Positions 1 through 12,121 are shown, counted from the stretch's first letter. The stretch: DNA of 64,000 nucleotides from Thalassia testudinum (GCA_037157565.1 JAZHRO010000024.1:13212501-13276500), one strand, 5' to 3'. Translations and numbers: made by a program. The notes: generated from the sequence alone by a model not told the origin.

Positions 1-1517
1 ACATAAACTTCCTTCTTTTTTCAATCTTCTTTTATTTTATTTTCCTTTTTCCCTCTTTTTTTTTCTCTTCCCACTGTCCTTTTCTTTCTTCTCTTTCCTA
101 TCCTTTTTTTCTTTCTCATTTTTTTAACTAATCAACTAAATAAAGCAACAAGTGCACCTTTTTCCTCCTCTTTACGTGCCACAGCAGTTAAGGATCCCAC
201 GATCCTCTTTTTTTTCTCGCGGTGTTGCTAGACTCCTCCAATCTCGCCCAAGACGCCGCCACGTGAGATCTTGACTCAACTAGCGTCGCAAATCGTGGCC
301 TATCACTACGAGACCTCACCGCCATCTTTGCGCCTCTTCTTGCACCGCCATCAGCGCCGCCTCGTCTTCTTCATCTCCTCGATCTGACGTGGCAGACGTA
401 AAGCATCACCACCATCTTCTTCGATCCTCAGCCTCGCGATAGCCACAACTCAATGACGTTGCACGATCTCGCCACCAACCACTGTTGCCCCTTGTCTCCT
501 TGCGAGCCCTAGCGACACGCTTGCCCGCCAGCACCTACGAGAGAGCAAGCCTCCGCTCGCGGTGCAGCGTGGTTGCCTTGTCACCCGCAGCCCCTCTTGA
601 GAGACCTCGCAAGTCAGTAGCTGCTGCCGATCGTCGAGGGCGAGGGTTGCCTCGCCGCCAAGATTGCCAACACCATCGCCACTGCTGTAAGATTGATGCC
701 GTTGATCTCGGATGCAAGATCTTCATAGAGATCGTTGTCGCGATCTCCGCGATCTTTGCCTTGACCACGTGCGAGCCCTAGCAGCGTCACCTAGCGCCTG
801 TGCTATGCGGCTGAACCCTCGTGACCTTCGCCTGAGTCTTTGTCTCCACCTCGTCCTCCGTCGAGGTGATCACATGCGGCTCCTCTACTGCTTTCCCTTG
901 CCTAAGCAAATGCAAGAGGACCACAGCGGGTCTCATGGGTCTCCAACCAATGGCGTGCTTCTACCGCGCCATCTCACCGACTCCTACCACCTACGTAAGA
1001 TCCACATCGACAGGTGGAAGACCAACTGTATCAACGAAGCTGGCCACTTCAAGATCTCACTTGAGGCCCTCCTTGCCATGCCACCTCATGATCGCTGCCT
1101 CGTTGCCTCAAAAATCTTCTAGAGATCTTGTCAAGGATCGCATCGTTGCTTCGACCACTGCAACTCCTTATGACGAACTCGAAACAAGATGAAAATCGTA
1201 TAATCTCAAGAACAATAACACTTGAGAACAAAACCCAAGAAAGAAATGCTCTGATACCAAGTTGAAATATTGAAATAATGCGGAAGCAATAATATCAAAG
1301 CATATAACAATTATGGAACGTTTGGGTTTACGTGGAAACCCTACTCATGAAGAGCGGGGAGAAAATCATGGGAGAAGGTCCCGATAGGACACTGATTTAT
1401 ATTTCTTTTTCTCAAATGAATAGGTGGGGGGCACACGCCTATTTATAGGCCACCACTCACACAAGAAGTCAACATCTTCCAATGTGGCACTAAACCCACA
1501 ACTCAATTCTCTCAACA
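1..1517 (-). mobile_element. Short non-coding LTR element (family S), 5' part
   Basis: A 5' LTR lies at 1260-1517 in minus orientation. It begins TGTTGAGAGAATTG and ends with TTCAACT at the primer-binding site. The site at 1248-1259 reads TGGTATCAGAGC on the minus strand, complementary to initiator methionine tRNA. The LTR contains a TATA-like CTATTTATAGG (sense TATAAATAGG). The internal region runs to the left edge and beyond. It is GC-rich at 180-1190 with several overlapping short reading frames on both strands, none recognisable as gag or pol. The same LTR family occurs at 5926-8419, 24977-29477 and 39258-41309. The other LTR is outside the window. Confidence 0.72.
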
Positions 1518-2391
1518 TGTATTTTTTTTAAATTGGCTTCCTCTTACATCTAAACAGAAGCTCTTCACATTTTCACATTTATGCCGATTATAGAGATTTC
1601 AATTGATCACTTTAAACCGGATTTTTCTTATTAAGACTTCTTAACAGAGGCACCAGAAAATAAAAATAGAGAATGTTCTCTGTACTCCTAAGCCACTTCT
1701 CTGAAAGAAGAGACTAAAGTGATTTTCCTCCTTTTTTCCCAATAACTTGGCAGCATTGTACCAACAGGATACTTCAACAAAGTCAACGACTTAAACGCAA
1801 CAATTGTGTCAAGTTAAAGCACATGCGCCACCTTAGTTTCAGTCATGTGAGCATACTTCCCAGGTAAAATCCTTCAGGCATTTGCCAGGCCAATTTAATG
1901 GCAGCATGGCAGACCTTCACCAACAGTACTTTGACGGTCTAGCATTTACAACCAAGAAGCAACCTGGGTGAAGAGGGTGACTGATTTCTGATCTCTGGTT
2001 AAAAGCAGAAGAAAAGGGAATATCAACAAGTGGATAGGATCAACATTTGTCCTTTGTCTAGCCACCTGCCATCTGATGCAATCAACTCCACTATAAACTG
2101 GAAATCATAGTAGAAATTTCCTTCCAAAAATCAAGCAGACACTTGCTAGCTTTTTCCCTCCAACTGTAAATAGAAAGAAAGATTTTTCTTTTTCCTAGAT
2201 ATCCCAAGCCTGGAGAGAGAGGTTTCTTAGGCAGCAAACACCAACATGCAACTTCCATCTTATACCAATTTTTCTAGCACCTTTTGATCATGTTGGGGCC
2301 ACCCATTATTATGCTGCATTGCAAAAAGTCAATGATGTGCCTTAGCAGGGACCCCTACCATGCCATGTTTGTGTAGTGGCAAATCTGCAAG

Positions 2392-2435
2392 AGCTTTTGT
2401 AGACTTTTTTTTCCCCTGAAAAGTTCTTATAGACT
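2392..2435 (-). mobile_element. LINE tail-only micro-insertion with 14-bp duplication
   Basis: The 16 bases at 2406-2421 (seven T, CCCC, TGAAA; sense TTTCAGGGGAAAAAAA) lie between near-identical 14-mers at 2392-2405 and 2422-2435, which match at 11 of 14 positions. The pattern is a target-site duplication around a poly(A)-ended scrap. Confidence 0.5.
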
Positions 2436-2978
2436 TGTATAAGGAACAAATGTTAGTAAAGAGCTACTTCTGGTACATTGGCACCCAGATGAAGCAAGTC
2501 TGCCTATATCCTCATGGAATAAAGCTAAGAAAAGATCCAGGATAACAAGATTTGACTTAATTATGAACACCGGTAATTTAACCACAATATCATTACAGTG
2601 GTTAAGATCAACAGGACAGTTCACGTCCTCTGTTACAGAACATTTAGGTTCAGGAAAGATAAAGAAAAGCGGAAGAGACAGGATTGGCATTCCCCAGCAC
2701 AAAGGTTTAAAGATCAACACTATCAAAAAAAAGGAAGTTGCAATATTATTGAGCATATACACCCTATATGAGTTTGCATGGAAGGATGACAAAAGGGTTG
2801 TGAGAGGGGCTCATGAGATATCCAAGTAATCCCATTAAGAAAGTGTTTTATTGAAAGGTCCCATCATGAAAGTTTGGGTGGAAATCTAAATGAACACATA
2901 AGAAAGACCAGTTTAAGTCACCATAGTAACTATATTGGGAACAAAATGAAAAGGGAAAGGATTCTGTGGTTTTACCAT

Positions 2979-3025
2979 GGTCTATGGTCTCCTACTTTTT
3001 TTGAAAAAGGTCTATGGTCTCTTAC
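2979..3025 (-). mobile_element. LINE tail-only micro-insertion with 17-bp duplication
   Basis: The insert 2996-3008 reads TTTTTTTGAAAAA (sense TTTTTCAAAAAAA). It is flanked by 17-mers at 2979-2995 and 3009-3025 that differ at one position. A 13-bp insert with a 17-bp duplication is what target-primed reverse transcription would leave if only the tail were copied. Confidence 0.65.
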
Positions 3026-3224
3026 AATAACCACCTATTTCAGAAAGAGAGAGGATCACTTTACTCATAAAGTGGTTTCACAAGATTATAAATTGATTAT
3101 TTTACTTCAAGAAAAATGAATCAGATATGATGCAACATCATCCGAGGGGAAATTCCCTAACTCACCATTGCTCCCTTATGAATGAGATATAAAAGTGAAA
3201 ATGGAGGAAAATGTTCTATACATC

Positions 3225-3640
3225 TCAAACAACTAAAGTGTCCTCGCCATATCCTTTTGTAAAGACAATCAGATGAAGTTGCTGATATCGGTTTGCATGT
3301 TGTTGATAGTCCATGTGGCAACTAAATCATTAACACGCTCAGCTCAGAATCGTCTTTAGTAAAGATGACACCATTACACTTTACCCAAATATGCCAAAGA
3401 AGGGTAGCAGCCCTCCTAAGAGATCCCTCGATGGCAAGGGTCAACTGTGCTAGACCAGAAGGCAGACTCCGTGGTGCACCAAATTGGCTCTGTGAAACTA
3501 ATGAATCAACGGAAAGTAATGGACCAGAGAAAGAAGATGGTCCCATGCAACCTTGTGAACTGCATCTGTGATTTGTTTTCCACTCAATAGGTCTATTGTG
3601 TGGCGCATACACGATAACCTATGCCAAGGAAGGATATTGG
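3225..3640 (-). pseudogene. LINE (L1-type) C-terminal fragment
   Basis: The minus-strand frame at 3322-3612 has the C-terminal pattern of plant L1 ORF2: a hydrophobic stretch, then LLWHIWVKCNGVIFTKDD, the usual W.IW...N...F motif after the zinc-binding zf-RVT region. The reverse transcriptase and endonuclease are missing, so this is a 5'-truncated or fragmentary copy inside NUP93 intron sequence. Confidence 0.6.
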
Positions 3641-3843
3641 CAGGATAGATGAATCAACACTCAACTCAATGGTGGAGCTTTATAGAAGCATGTTAATCAG
3701 ATCCTTTCACTTTCCATTCTTCTGCAGAGAACCATCCACCTTTGGTTGTTCTTTAGGCAGTTTGACTACAGAGCAGTGCAACAAATCTTACAGGAAATCA
3801 AGCTTATAATATTATTAGGAGTGCTTGTCATTTTTGTTAGTCA

Positions 3844-3879
3844 TGGATGACTATTATTTTTTTGAAACGGTGGATGACT
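3844..3879 (-). mobile_element. LINE tail-only micro-insertion with 9-bp duplication
   Basis: The insert 3853-3870 contains seven T followed by GAAACGG (sense CCGTTTCAAAAAAATAAT). Exact copies of TGGATGACT lie at 3844-3852 and 3871-3879. Confidence 0.5.
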
Positions 3880-4689
3880 TGATTATACTCCAATTCCTAA
3901 TGAAAATATCAAGTAGTTAACATTTTTTATTATGTTTGGTTAGAAGATATAGTTCAAGTGGGGAAAATCTAAACAATACATGGGATTAGATCTTCAAAAA
4001 TTTAATTGCTCCTGGCTTCTTGAGGATAGTTTCAGGTAGAAGGTTCAACGCAGGTGGAGGGAGTGCAATACCATCGGCCATCCAACATTTGTTTACTGGA
4101 AGAAAATTTAATTCCTCAGGGATAAACTACCACTGAGAATTGAAGGCTACTTAAAGTCAGGGAGGAGATCTTGTCTGGGATCTCCAGACTAGACCAACAG
4201 GAAGACGTGTGGTTTAATGATGGAAGGAGGAAAGGAGAGGGCAAAGCTCAAGAGGAAGATAAAGGCTGAGAATAAGAAGGGGCAGTTTGGAGAAAACAAA
4301 TACATAATCCTACAATGGAAACAAATCTACAACAAATTAAATCCTAATTAAATCAAATCCCTAAAAATAGAAAGAGATAAACCAAAAGTAACCTTTACCT
4401 AATTTTCCTAACTCTAAAATATCTCTAACAGGAATTATTGCCAATGTCTACCAACAATTGGCAGCCCTAGCTTTAGACCCTTGTATTGTGGTTGCACATC
4501 GTCACCAGGATCGAATGTGGTTACCTAATCTCACTCATCAATGCTCAATGCAAAGGTGGAAGAATTACCACTTACCACCAAGATGTGACCTTAGGGAAAC
4601 GGGTGGGCCTGTAAACATGGCTGTTAATTGCGAAGAAACCCTACCTACAGACTATAGCACATTTAAGTGCACATAGATATGGTGGTTAC
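3880..4689. other. Intronic stretch without recognised gene
   Basis: Nothing recognisable is seen. Short frames such as 4458-4676 have no family resemblance. Confidence 0.4.
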
Positions 4690-5115
4690 AGAGGACAATG
4701 GTAGTATTTGGAAGATGAAGCTGTCCCTGAAGGTCTGCTCCTTGGTTATTGAGGAAGAAACTTGTTACCCCTCACCCTCAGAAGGCATTGGATACTCTAT
4801 GACCCACCTCTGGTGAACCTCAATTGCCTCTTTTTCACGTGCCCTTTTGCCCGAAAGTGTTGCCGGAATGCATGGTTCGTATTTGGATTTCTCCCCACAC
4901 AAGGCCTTCTATAAAAGCATACAGGTCCGTACAAAGGATCCAGACATGGACATGATTAGGAGCGTTCATCCTTCTCCAGGGCCTATGGCTAGAACATAAT
5001 GGAATTATTCTTGAGGGGGAGAGAGTTAGTATTTAGGAGGGAGTCCTTTTAACTTTTGCTATAACTGGCTCTCTTAATGAGACCAGGAATTCTGTTTTCA
5101 AAAGAGAAAGGTCTT
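4690..5115 (+). pseudogene. LINE C-terminal (zf-RVT) fragment, plus strand
   Basis: The plus-strand reading around 4828-4890 gives CLFFTCPFARKCCRNAW, resembling the HLFF.CP.A motif of the LINE zinc-binding region. About 90 bp further on, 4984-5035 gives LWLEHNGIILEGERVSI, the LINE C-terminal W.....N..I.. pattern. The end at 5110-5125 has an ATTTAAAAAAAA tail. The copy is truncated and frameshifted and ends 130 bp from the NUP93 exon at 5252. Confidence 0.5.
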
Positions 5116-5251
5116 CAAGAATTCACATTTAAAAAAAACAGGTCAATAAAGTGGCAGCCATCCCACCACAAGCCTATTTCCAGCTTAGAATGATCAAACA
5201 AGCGAATGCAAAAGAACATAACAAAAGACAATTAAGAAAATAAAATATCAC

Positions 5252-5433
5252 CTATCCTCAATGGAGTACTTGTAAGTGTCCACTACCACATTTCCAGACT
5301 GAATTAAACTGGCTGTTCTGCTTTCACCATCCAATTTGCCACGCACAAATGCAGAGATTGCATCTGACAAGCACTTATTTATTGTCTCCAATGCCATAGC
5401 ATAGGCTCCCACTCTCTTATGTATCTCAATAGA
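5252..5433 (-). CDS. NUP93: NUP93 exon (60 codons + 2 nt), last one visible
   Basis: The exon reads SIEIHKRVGAYAMALETINK, then CLSDAISAFVRGKLDGESRT, then a 20-residue end with LIQSGNVVVDTYKYSIED. It matches the segment right after AGLYDK in plant NUP93. The acceptor is TTCTAG and the donor GTGATA. The length of 182 bp leaves two bases (AG) of a split codon, so the next exon starts in phase 2. No stop is present. The following exon, expected to carry the QLEAILSIHKL-type helix, is not found between 1 and 5251, so the next intron exceeds 5 kb. Confidence 0.9.
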
Positions 5434-6139
5434 CTAGAAGTTTCAAAAGTAAGGAAAATTAGAAAACAGAATAATTGAGAAAACAAGTGAAACTGTACAA
5501 AAATGTCTCACAAACAAAGTTTATAATATTTAAAGAAAAAATGGATGTAGCAAAAAAAAAGAACTGGAATATTGTAAAGGCCATAGATCAATGAACAATT
5601 CCAGAGTTACAAAGATCATAAAAAATACTCTGAAATGCTAGTTACCACTCCCTAAGAACTGTGAATATGAATATCGCAACCTAAATATTATAATAATCAG
5701 GTACTAACAGAAAAAGCTAGGCTGGGAGGTAGGAAACCATTTAGAAGAAATGATTTAGTAGTAAATTAGTTACACACTCAAATATGATAAAATATGAGCT
5801 CAACGAGGATAACCAATAATAATGTAGCAAAGGTCTTTAACATGAAATTCAACCATCAAAGATAAAAAATAATACACCCTAACACCTTGAGAAGAATAAA
5901 AACCACTCAGCTATTTTTTTCACTTAGTTGAATAAAATAAACCAACGGACGTGTAAAAGTATCAAGTATAAATAATAATAACATTTGGATTTACATGAAA
6001 ACCCTACTCGCGAAGAGCAAGGAGAAAATCATGGGAGAAGCACCCCTATAGGCATGTGTATCTCTGTTATTTCTTCACAAAGGAATTTGTGGGAGGTACA
6101 CGCCTATTTATAGACCACCACATAACAAAATCCCACTCA

Positions 6140-6428
6140 ACTATGCGGCAGTGATTTAAATGTCGTCAAGGCCTTTTTTGGGAAAAGCTCATGCCGACAT
6201 GTAAAGGTGTCAAAATGCAGGAATATCGTCGACATGGTCGACATGCCCTCGGCATGCTGTCGGCATACTAGCGAAATCGATGGTCATGCCAAGGCTGCTA
6301 CTGATTTTTTTGACTATTATCATTTTTGTCGGCATGCATCAGCATGCCCCCTCGGCATAACCACGAAATGCACACTTAGATTTCATCGGCACGGTGTCAA
6401 AATCGGCATTTCGAACCTTACTATGCGG
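6140..6428 (-). mobile_element. MITE-like element (family M, copy 1) with perfect 9-bp duplication
   Basis: The element is 6149-6419 (271 bp), inserted in the LTR above and flanked on both sides by ACTATGCGG (6140-6148 and 6420-6428). Read on the minus strand it begins AAGGTTCGAAATGCCG and ends ATTTAAATCACTG, an imperfect terminal inverted repeat. Inside are repeated CGGCATGC and GTCGACATG palindromes. It has no coding capacity. The nine-base duplication is typical of Mutator-like transposons. A second copy is at 48853-49238. Confidence 0.75.
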
Positions 6429-7249
6429 GACTAAACCACTACACAATTCTCTCAACACTCCCCCTCAAGCTAGAGCATGGAATGCTCAGCTTGTAACACA
6501 AAGAAAACCCCTCTACAAAATAGAATAAAGAACACTCTCAATAGGTACAATTGACACTCCTTTGCAGACGACAGTTGCACTCTTGTTCACGCCTGTAAGA
6601 AGGTATGCTGATGACTACACATCAGACTAGCTAGAGCTTAACGACAAATTGTTGTAGCTAGTTCTAACAAGGGCCACTCCTCTGGAGTCCTCAACTAGTG
6701 CTGGTGGCTCCCTATTCAGTATCCCTGACATGAGATCTTCCTTTGAAGACCTTGAAACTGGATCTCCCTCTCTAGAGTACACAAAACTGGATCTCCCACA
6801 TAGAAACCTAAAATTACCCCTTCTTCTAAAGACCTCGAAACTCTGGATCTCCCAGAGTTATGGTTTCTCATGTGTAGTCCAGGAATAAAAGAGGCTACCA
6901 AATGGGGGTGACTATAACAAGTCCAACACTCCTTTCTCCCATACTATTATGGGAGAAAAATAATGAGAAGGAAAAATAAAAACTAGAGCAGAGCCTCTCC
7001 CCCTCTTCTCCTAAACATAACCACATTTTTTCTCTTTTTTTTATTTTTCCTCTTCCAAAATTTTTTTTCTTTCCCCTTTTTTTCTTATTTTTCTTCTTAT
7101 CCTCCTTTTTTTCGATTCTTCTCATCATGTTCTTTCTATCCCCTCTTTTTTATGTCTCACCTTTTCTTTTTTAAAGCTTAAATAAAAGAAGTAGAGGACT
7201 AAACATACAAATGCCTAAGAGATTTTTTTTCTTCTGATTGTTCTAGGAA

Positions 7250-8100
7250 CCTAGCAAAGAGGACCAAAATCCACGCCGCTACCTCTTCGTGCTTCTCCTC
7301 AACAGCAATAGGGGCCTTCTCCACCTTCGTCGTGGCGAGGTTCCAGTCGAGCTTCACGTCGCTTGGCGATGATCCACGTCGCCTTGCTGCCAACAACCGT
7401 AGCGTAGTGGCAGCGGTCCCCATCGAAGGAGCGTTGATAGCAAATGGCCTCAGAGTCGAGGAGGCTCACGACATCAGTGTGGCTGGAGGCGAACTCCACC
7501 ACCGTCAGATCTTCTCCCCTTCCTGAGGACATTGGTGGCGGCAACGACACCCCAGCAGATCCGACCATCTCCGCACTTGACAAGCTCCTTGAGGAGCCCT
7601 TCACAGCCTCCGCCTTCCAAATACATCTCAACGATCGATGTCAACCCATAAGGACACCCCACCCATGGCTCCTTCAAAGAACACATCCTCGTTGCCCTTG
7701 ACGACCACCATGACACCCTCAGCGAGGGCCAGGTCCTCCAGGCCAAGAAGGCCCTCACTAATATTGCCATTCTCCACACCAAGAGGCCCTCACGAGGTTC
7801 TCTCAAGGTTGATGTCAAGGGCCTCGACCACGTCTGCTACTCCATCGCGAGCGTCATCTCCCCCTATTGCAACCGCTAAGGCAATGCGCAAAGTCGAGGC
7901 AGTGGATGTCGTCACGAACGGTAGTGTGCTCCTTATGGACGACGACCATCGACCGCTGGACGGTGGTGTGCCTCCTTGCAAATCCTTCCATGGCACTCTC
8001 GTGTTGGGTTCTTGGAACCCTATCAAGAGAGTGTCGTTGGATGATGCCATGAATATGGCAAAACCTTCTACAAACAAAACTCATAACTAATGATAAAACT
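7250..8100. other. GC-rich internal region of the short LTR element, coding status unknown
   Basis: Long overlapping frames exist on both strands (for example 7638-8090 plus and 7474-7818 minus). On the plus strand a stretch without ATG between about 7650 and 7880 reads ...ILVALDDHHDTLSEGQVLQ... and ...VDVKGLDHVCYSIASV..., which looks protein-like, but I cannot name a family. It could be a captured host gene fragment lying antisense to the element, or chance openness from high GC. Confidence 0.3.
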
Positions 8101-8419
8101 CAAGAATACTGAACACAATGATAAACTTGAGTATAAACCTAAGAAACGACTTGCTCTGATAACAAGTTGAATAAACTAAACCTATGAAAGTGTAAAAGTA
8201 TCAAGCATAAACAATAATAACACTTAAGTTTACGTGGAAACCTCACTCACGAAGAGCGGAAAGAAAACCACGGAAGAAGCACCCCTATGGGCATGTGTAT
8301 CTCTATTATTTCTTCTCAAAGAAATAGGTTGGGGTACACGTCTATTTATAGGCCACCACACACATAACAAAATCCCACTCTAGTATGTGAGACTAAACCA
8401 CTACACAATTCTCTCAACA

Positions 8420-9734
8420 CATACCTTTAGTCACTTGGATCTAGTACCTTCTCCTAATAAAGAGGAAGCAACTTCTCTTCAAGACAGACCCTCAAGATGA
8501 ATTTCTCATAGCAGTGCTATGATGATAGAATCACATCATTTGATGGTCAGAATCCAAGCAGGGGGGTGGATGGAGGCCACTAGAACTTGACAAGTTCTGA
8601 AAGCCTATATGTGTTCACAGGCAAGGTATACATTAACAGCTTCAGCAGGCGCAATACCATTTCTCTATGTTCAGCTGAGAGCCAGCCAAGACGAAGGAAA
8701 GAGCAAGCCAGACTATATCTGAGGAGGCATAGGTGGGCGGTAGAATCAACTTTCAGGAGAGCTCGTAGAAACTGATACAGAGGAGGCCGTACAAGCTGAT
8801 AAAGAGAAAGGAGGTCTTACAAGCAAGAAGCAGCTGTCATGGCAAGTGAATTTCTACAATTTGAACAGAGTATGATCGGCATTGCTCTCAATTTCTTGAT
8901 CCAATAATGTTGTTGCATTAATGGTTGATGCTTTGATGATGTAGGAGGTTATGTAACACAGTAAAAGCAACAGGAAAACTTGCTTAAAGCAACCTGGATT
9001 GAACCTAACTGAGAGAATGAAAAAGGTGGTCTACGAGGTGAGAAACTACTCCCCAATGTACATCAGTATGGACATATTTCTCTTCACGACGCATAATCCC
9101 TTTAGCTGATGTTCTAATGCTTAAATGTAATAAATATGTGTAAAAATACAATACGCAAATATTGGAAATGTGAAAGCTATATGAAACATATGCCAATTTT
9201 TCAAAACACAAGTGTCTGTCTGGGAAAAGGACCCTAGTACCACAGTAAGAATTGACACCATGTAGCCAGGAGTCCCCAGCTTCCAATAAATTGCAAAAAA
9301 ACTGGGGAGCATGGATGAAATAGACCAAAAGGACATCTTCCTCTTCCTCAGATGCAAACCATGGCAAGAGCTTGCCGAATTGGGCAATCCTCAAATTGCA
9401 CTGGTATGTCCTTATTGGCATCTATGTAGGTTTTTTTTCCTTTGTTTTCTAGGAAACAAATAAAGGACAATTACCAAATGTCAACAGGCATAGACCTAAT
9501 TTTTGGAGTCACCAGTTAAAACTTAATAGAAGATGTTGCCATAAACTAGAGAAATTCAATGTATCAGGCACTCCATTTTACAAAACTACCTTCCTGTCAA
9601 ATAAATAAATTACAAAACAGCCTTTCTTCCCTGAGGAGACCCTATTCCTCACAAACAACAGCACCGCAAATGCTTTTCTCATTGGACAGCCTGGCCTTAG
9701 CTTGCCGTGTTAAATGATTCCTAAAGGCCCTATA
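8420..9734. other. Intronic stretch without recognised gene
   Basis: A 138-codon frame at 9005-9421 on the minus strand has no recognisable domain and is probably chance. No repeats or LTRs are seen. Confidence 0.4.
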
Positions 9735-10036
9735 AGTCAACTGATTGTTCCACCTTAGAACTCATTGGCTGTAGATAAGTTGGCTTTCTGGGAAGCTTTC
9801 AAAAGCGGAATTCAGGCAGATGAGGTCGATTGAATCAAGGCAGCAGCTATTTTGTGATCAATTTGGCTACAACGCAATCAGGTGGTGTTTTCGGGTGATC
9901 GACCTTGGGTGGTAAATGTTGTCAGGAATGTTTTGCCTCTGTAATTTCTGGTCACAAAATTTGTAAGTTCTATTTTTTTGGAGGAATGAGGTGGATGGCT
10001 ACTAGCCTCTGGTAGCCATCCTTTTTCTTTTCAAAA
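9735..10036 (+). pseudogene. LINE 3' end with terminal stem-loop and tail
   Basis: Readings around 9860-9960 resemble the last residues of the LINE at 34.3-34.4 kb (a W.IWLQRN-type motif, then ARG/CYS-rich end). At 9993-10021 there is a perfect 10-bp stem (GGATGGCTAC and GTAGCCATCC) with a 9-nt loop, followed by TTTTTCTTTTCAAAAAAAA. The same stem-loop plus tail closes other LINEs here (22.84, 34.80, 52.37 kb). Confidence 0.6.
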
Positions 10037-10149
10037 AAAACAAAAGGCCATCAATCTGTGCAAAATGGCTCTACAAAGTACACAAGGGTTTAGAAATCGA
10101 TATTCATTACGTTAAATGGTGTGATAGTAGGGAACTTCCTTTACCACAT

Positions 10150-10636
10150 TCACAAGAAAATAGGTACTATGAAGATTTGGTGGCGCAGCGGAAGGCCACG
10201 TGCAACAGGTGCACGTTGAGAGGAAGAGAAGCCACATGTGAGAGAGGGAGAGAGTTGGCATGGAGAGAGTTGGCATGAGGGGAGAGAAGAGATGAGGGAG
10301 TGCAGTCACGATAGAGATGAAAGCATCTTATTATTGACCTCAAAGAAAACTTGGTGTATTCCCCTTTTTTATAAAAAGACAATCACCTTACAAGTATAGT
10401 AAAAAACATAACAAACTCAATCAAACTCCAAAGACTTCTTTTTCTATTTTTGACTCTTGACTACTTTCCTAAATAACCCTAACAACTCATCACCACCAAT
10501 TAACTAAATATAGTAGACTTGCAATCCAAGCAACCAACTCAAAACCAACTCACGCATGCACACGCATGCACGTTGACTTGCATGCCAACTCATGTGACAC
10601 CCAGCATGCCATGTGGCAATTTATTCAAACTCTCAC
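10150..10636 (-). repeat. Possible solo LTR, unassigned
   Basis: On the minus strand the segment begins TGTGAGAG, has a TTTTTATAAAA box near 10370 and GC-rich pyrimidine-rich sequence after it, as an LTR would. No partner copy or clear flanking duplication is present, so boundaries are approximate. Confidence 0.3.
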
Positions 10637-10639
10637 AGG

Positions 10640-11730
10640 CAGAAAACATGGATGATGAAGGTCCGGCTTAATGATGAAAAATAATTAGTTACATGGGCTT
10701 GGAAAAAGCGACAGGTAAATAACCAGAAGCTGGGGGTTGTAGCAGGATTAATGACAGCAGAGGATTGAAGGTGGAAATTGGTATACGGGCCTACCTGGCT
10801 CCATTATCCAACTGGCACAGGTGCATAATGAAAATCAAATGAAACTCAAAACAAACTAAAAATAGGATATTCAATTATAAGTTTAGCGAATGACATTGAG
10901 GCTTTAGGCTTTACATACATACCAAGACAGCATGTTTCCTGAACCCACTTGGGGCCAAATATTAAATAAAGAATAATATTAAAGATGAGAGTTGCAACTA
11001 AACCCCCAAAACGTATTACAACCACAAACCAAAAATGTTGAGGAATTTTTAAAATATAATTCAGAAGCAGGGCTTGGTTCCATCCATAAATGTAAACAAA
11101 GTATTAATTACAGGTACAAATATCAGGACTGGATCCATTTAGACCAAGAATATGAGGAAAAAGAAAAAATAGAGGTGGTCCAGGGCTATGACCTTCCCTG
11201 GCTTTTTGGTCCTGTTGTAGAGTCTTTCCACTTCAATATAGTGTTTGTGATTGTTCTGTGTGTTGCCTTTAATTTCTAACAGTATCAGAGACAAGACACC
11301 TACCATGCGGCCATGTGAATCACAAAGCAATCAAGGACTAGAACGAACAGGCCTAGGCATATTTGGCAATGGTGGCTGTAAGCAAATAAGGCAGTAGCAC
11401 CGTGGTGGTGAACAGATTTGGTGGCTGCACCATTGCAGCAGGGGCTCACTCAGGCAGTACTACTGGTTAGTGCACTGCAGAGTGACACCTGCAGCGAAGA
11501 TTCAGAGGCATGTTCAGTATGGCTTGCATCCAGCATCTGTATAGCCTGCAGAATCAGCAAGCTGGTTTTATGTGCTATACGCACATATCCTGCCAATGGT
11601 GTATGCACATGGGTGCACGCAAGGTGGTTCTTTAAGTGCTTTAAGTAACTGCTGTTTCAGGAAGTCATGTCCGTTGGATTTCATTCCAACATACCATTTT
11701 TGATTGTCTGGTAATCTTATTCAAGATTCA
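10640..11730. other. Intronic stretch without recognised gene
   Basis: Nothing recognisable is present. A 95-codon frame at 10992-11279 has no known domain. Confidence 0.4.
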
Positions 11731-11740
11731 ATCGTCTCAA

Positions 11741-12121
11741 TTGCGTGAGATTTTGTTATCCAATCTTTTGCCACCAGTGATGGCTTCTCAAGGAGATAAG
11801 AGTAATTCGACGGTGAAGAAAAAGGGACCTGAGCAACTTTTCAAAAAAAAAAAACAAAGGGATCTGAGCATCCAGACTACCACCACCAAGTTTATCAGGT
11901 CCACCTACCTTCTGTGGTCAGTTGCAGTAAAGATGGCTACTGCCAGTAAAGGTCAGATGTCCTATATAAATGGATCTAAGCCAAAACCTGAAACCAGTGG
12001 CAAATCGTGTGGGAGAACTGACATTTGGGAGACAATTGAATCAAAACTTGAATTGTCAGTTGTGTCTATTGAAATTCAATCCCTCATTCTGAAGAACACA
12101 AACATAGACATGTTGTGCTAG
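11741..12121 (+). pseudogene. Ty1/Copia gag fragment
   Basis: The segment TKFIRSTYLLWSVAVKMATA followed by GQMSYINGSKPKPETSG matches the N-terminal Copia gag pattern L.GSNYLLWS.A....GKGK..YI.G..PKP. The likely start is the ATG at 11780 (MASQGDKSN). A tail-only micro-insertion at 11836-11855 interrupts it. The rest of gag and all of pol are missing. Confidence 0.6.
11821..11870 (+). mobile_element. LINE tail-only micro-insertion with 15-bp duplication
   Basis: The insert 11836-11855 reads ACTTTTC followed by twelve A and C. It is flanked by 15-mers at 11821-11835 and 11856-11870 that differ at one base. It sits inside the Copia gag fragment, whose reading frame around it confirms that the second 15-mer is a duplicate. 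Confidence 0.68.

Larger units (their letters stand above)
1518..3224. other. Intronic stretch without recognised gene
   Basis: This is AT-rich NUP93 intron sequence. A 121-codon frame at 2427-2792 on the minus strand resembles nothing known to me. The only structured features are two micro-insertions, listed separately at 2406 and 2996. Confidence 0.5.
5926..8419 (-). mobile_element. Short non-coding LTR element (family S) with nested MITE
   Basis: The two LTRs are 5926-6457 and 8165-8419. The left one is longer only because it carries the 280-bp MITE-plus-duplication; without it the lengths are 252 and 255 bp. The primer site at 8153-8164 reads TGTTATCAGAGC on the minus strand, one base from the initiator-tRNA site. 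A polypurine tract (GCTTGAGGGGGAG, minus) abuts the 3' LTR at 6458-6470. LTRs begin TGTTGAGAG and end TTCAACT, with a TATAAATAG box. The internal region (6471-8152) has no gag or pol; at 6660-6900 it has repeated GGATCTCC units shared with the copies at 26-29 kb and 40.7 kb. Flanking five-base duplications are not clear (CACTT and CATAC). Confidence 0.8.

Noticed and set aside
5921..8424. A five-base duplication around the short LTR element at 5926-8419
   Set aside because: CACTT and CATAC do not match well enough; the element is supported by its LTR pair, primer site and polypurine tract instead.
9005..9421. A 138-residue host gene on the minus strand
   Set aside because: It has no recognisable domain, codes across AT-rich intron, and sits between exons of NUP93; most likely a chance frame.
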